DNA of 6,782 bases, from NCBI GenBank assembly GCA_937983085.1, contig CALJKZ010000029.1, positions 1-6,782 of the forward strand, written 5' to 3'. Position numbers and translations under genes: made by a program. The stretch is from an uncultured Gemmatimonadales bacterium (GTDB taxonomy: Bacteria > Gemmatimonadota > Gemmatimonadetes > Longimicrobiales > Gaopeijiaceae). Below are positions 6,484 to 6,782 of this stretch, one piece after another. Within the stretch, counting starts at the first letter, position 1, and every line of letters begins with the position of its first letter. The notes beneath the pieces were generated by a model. It made no database searches and was not told where the DNA came from. It saw nothing but the letters and a program-made list of their open reading frames with translations.

Positions 6484-6782
6484 GTGACCCAGGTCAGCCG
6501 TTGGTCCAGTCGCGGAACCCGCGTCGTTCTCACGGGGGCCGTCGTTGCGACGATGGGCGCACTGCCGGTGGAGGCCCAGTGGCCTTCGGACGACGCCGAG
6601 CCGGCCGAGTTCGCCATGGCGATGAACGCCAAGATCCTCTGCTCGGGCATCTGGGTGCAGGGCCGAGACCCGGAGCTTCACGCCGCTGCAGATCTCAGGC
6701 GTTTCGACCACTTCTCGTGGGCCGACGACTTCTCCTACGAGATCGACGAGGACCGTCGACGCGTGACCTTCTCGGCTCCAGG
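6484..6782 (+). CDS. Probable exported serine hydrolase (beta-lactamase/6-aminohexanoate-dimer hydrolase type), N-terminal part only
   Basis: The frame is open from GTG 6484 to the right edge (99 full codons). GAGG at 6472-6475, eight bases upstream and inside the previous gene, is a good ribosome site. Residues 1-31 are a signal peptide: basic N-region with Arg6, Arg10 and Arg13, hydrophobic core VVLTGAVVATMGALPV, cleavage probably after Ala31. The mature start includes MNAKILCSGIWVQGRDPELH (47-66), which resembles the LCSxxFVSGRDPE segment I remember near the N-terminus of exported serine hydrolases annotated as beta-lactamase-related or 6-aminohexanoate-dimer hydrolase. It is followed by YEIDEDRRRVTFSAPG, probably the first strands of the domain. 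The catalytic Ser-x-x-Lys and Tyr motifs would lie beyond the window, so activity is inferred only. It is the third gene of the likely operon begun by the Asp-box protein. Confidence 0.65.
   Translation, partial: MTQVSRWSSRGTRVVLTGAVVATMGALPVEAQWPSDDAEPAEFAMAMNAKILCSGIWVQGRDPELHAAADLRRFDHFSWADDFSYEIDEDRRRVTFSAP

Noticed and set aside
2883..6650. 1,255-codon open frame on the minus strand
   Set aside because: It runs antisense to the whole Asp-box gene and across its neighbours and the intergenic region, and has no recognisable domain. Its Val/Asp/Gly/His/Arg-rich product reflects codon bias on the other strand.
1..6782. A previously undescribed defence, mobile or RNA-based system
   Set aside because: I looked for direct-repeat arrays, long terminal inverted repeats, transposase or recombinase motifs, tRNA-like folds and toxin-antitoxin-like pairs and saw none. 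The gene content is that of an ordinary chromosomal region.

Overview
The window is high-GC DNA (roughly two thirds G+C by eye) and fully bacterial in style: dense genes, short intergenic gaps, GTG starts and G/C-ending codons. I see six protein-coding genes. The two at the window edges are cut off, and I see no RNA gene, mobile element or CRISPR array. The mix is a penicillin-acylase-family lipoprotein, a DUF1572/DinB-like protein, a YjdI-CDGSH iron-sulfur protein, a ~1,040-residue exported sortilin/VPS10-like Asp-box protein and an exported serine hydrolase. In my recollection this combination is common in Gemmatimonadota and related environmental phyla. That assignment is an inference from gene content, not a demonstrated placement.

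Layout. Positions 1-1795 (minus strand) hold most of an Ntn-hydrolase acylase of the penicillin amidase family with a lipoprotein signal; its C-terminus lies beyond the left edge. A 129-nt divergent gap (1796-1924) contains a -10-like box and a perfect 6-bp inverted repeat. Positions 1925-2449 (plus) encode a 174-residue DUF1572/DinB-superfamily protein with a three-histidine set. It converges, across only 36 nt, on a 141-residue minus-strand protein (2486-2911) that joins a YjdI-type 4Fe-4S domain to a CDGSH 2Fe-2S domain. A second divergent gap (2912-3164) precedes a plus-strand run of three closely packed genes: the sortilin-like protein (3165-6287), a 61-residue two-helix membrane protein (6294-6479) and the start of a probable class-C beta-lactamase-fold serine hydrolase (6484 to the right edge). 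Spacings of 6 and 4 nt suggest one transcript.

How they fit together. Three products (acylase, Asp-box protein, serine hydrolase) carry export signals and the 61-residue protein is membrane-embedded, so most of the window concerns the cell envelope or periplasm, plausibly turnover of amide- or ester-containing substrates. The DUF1572 and iron-sulfur proteins look cytoplasmic and have no visible link to the others. I found no convincing evidence of a previously undescribed system. The points most worth checking are the unannotated-looking small membrane gene within the exported-protein operon, the catalytic residues of the acylase, and the operator-like dyad at 1873-1890. Very long antisense open frames (590 and 1,255 codons) are explained as shadows of real genes in GC-rich DNA.
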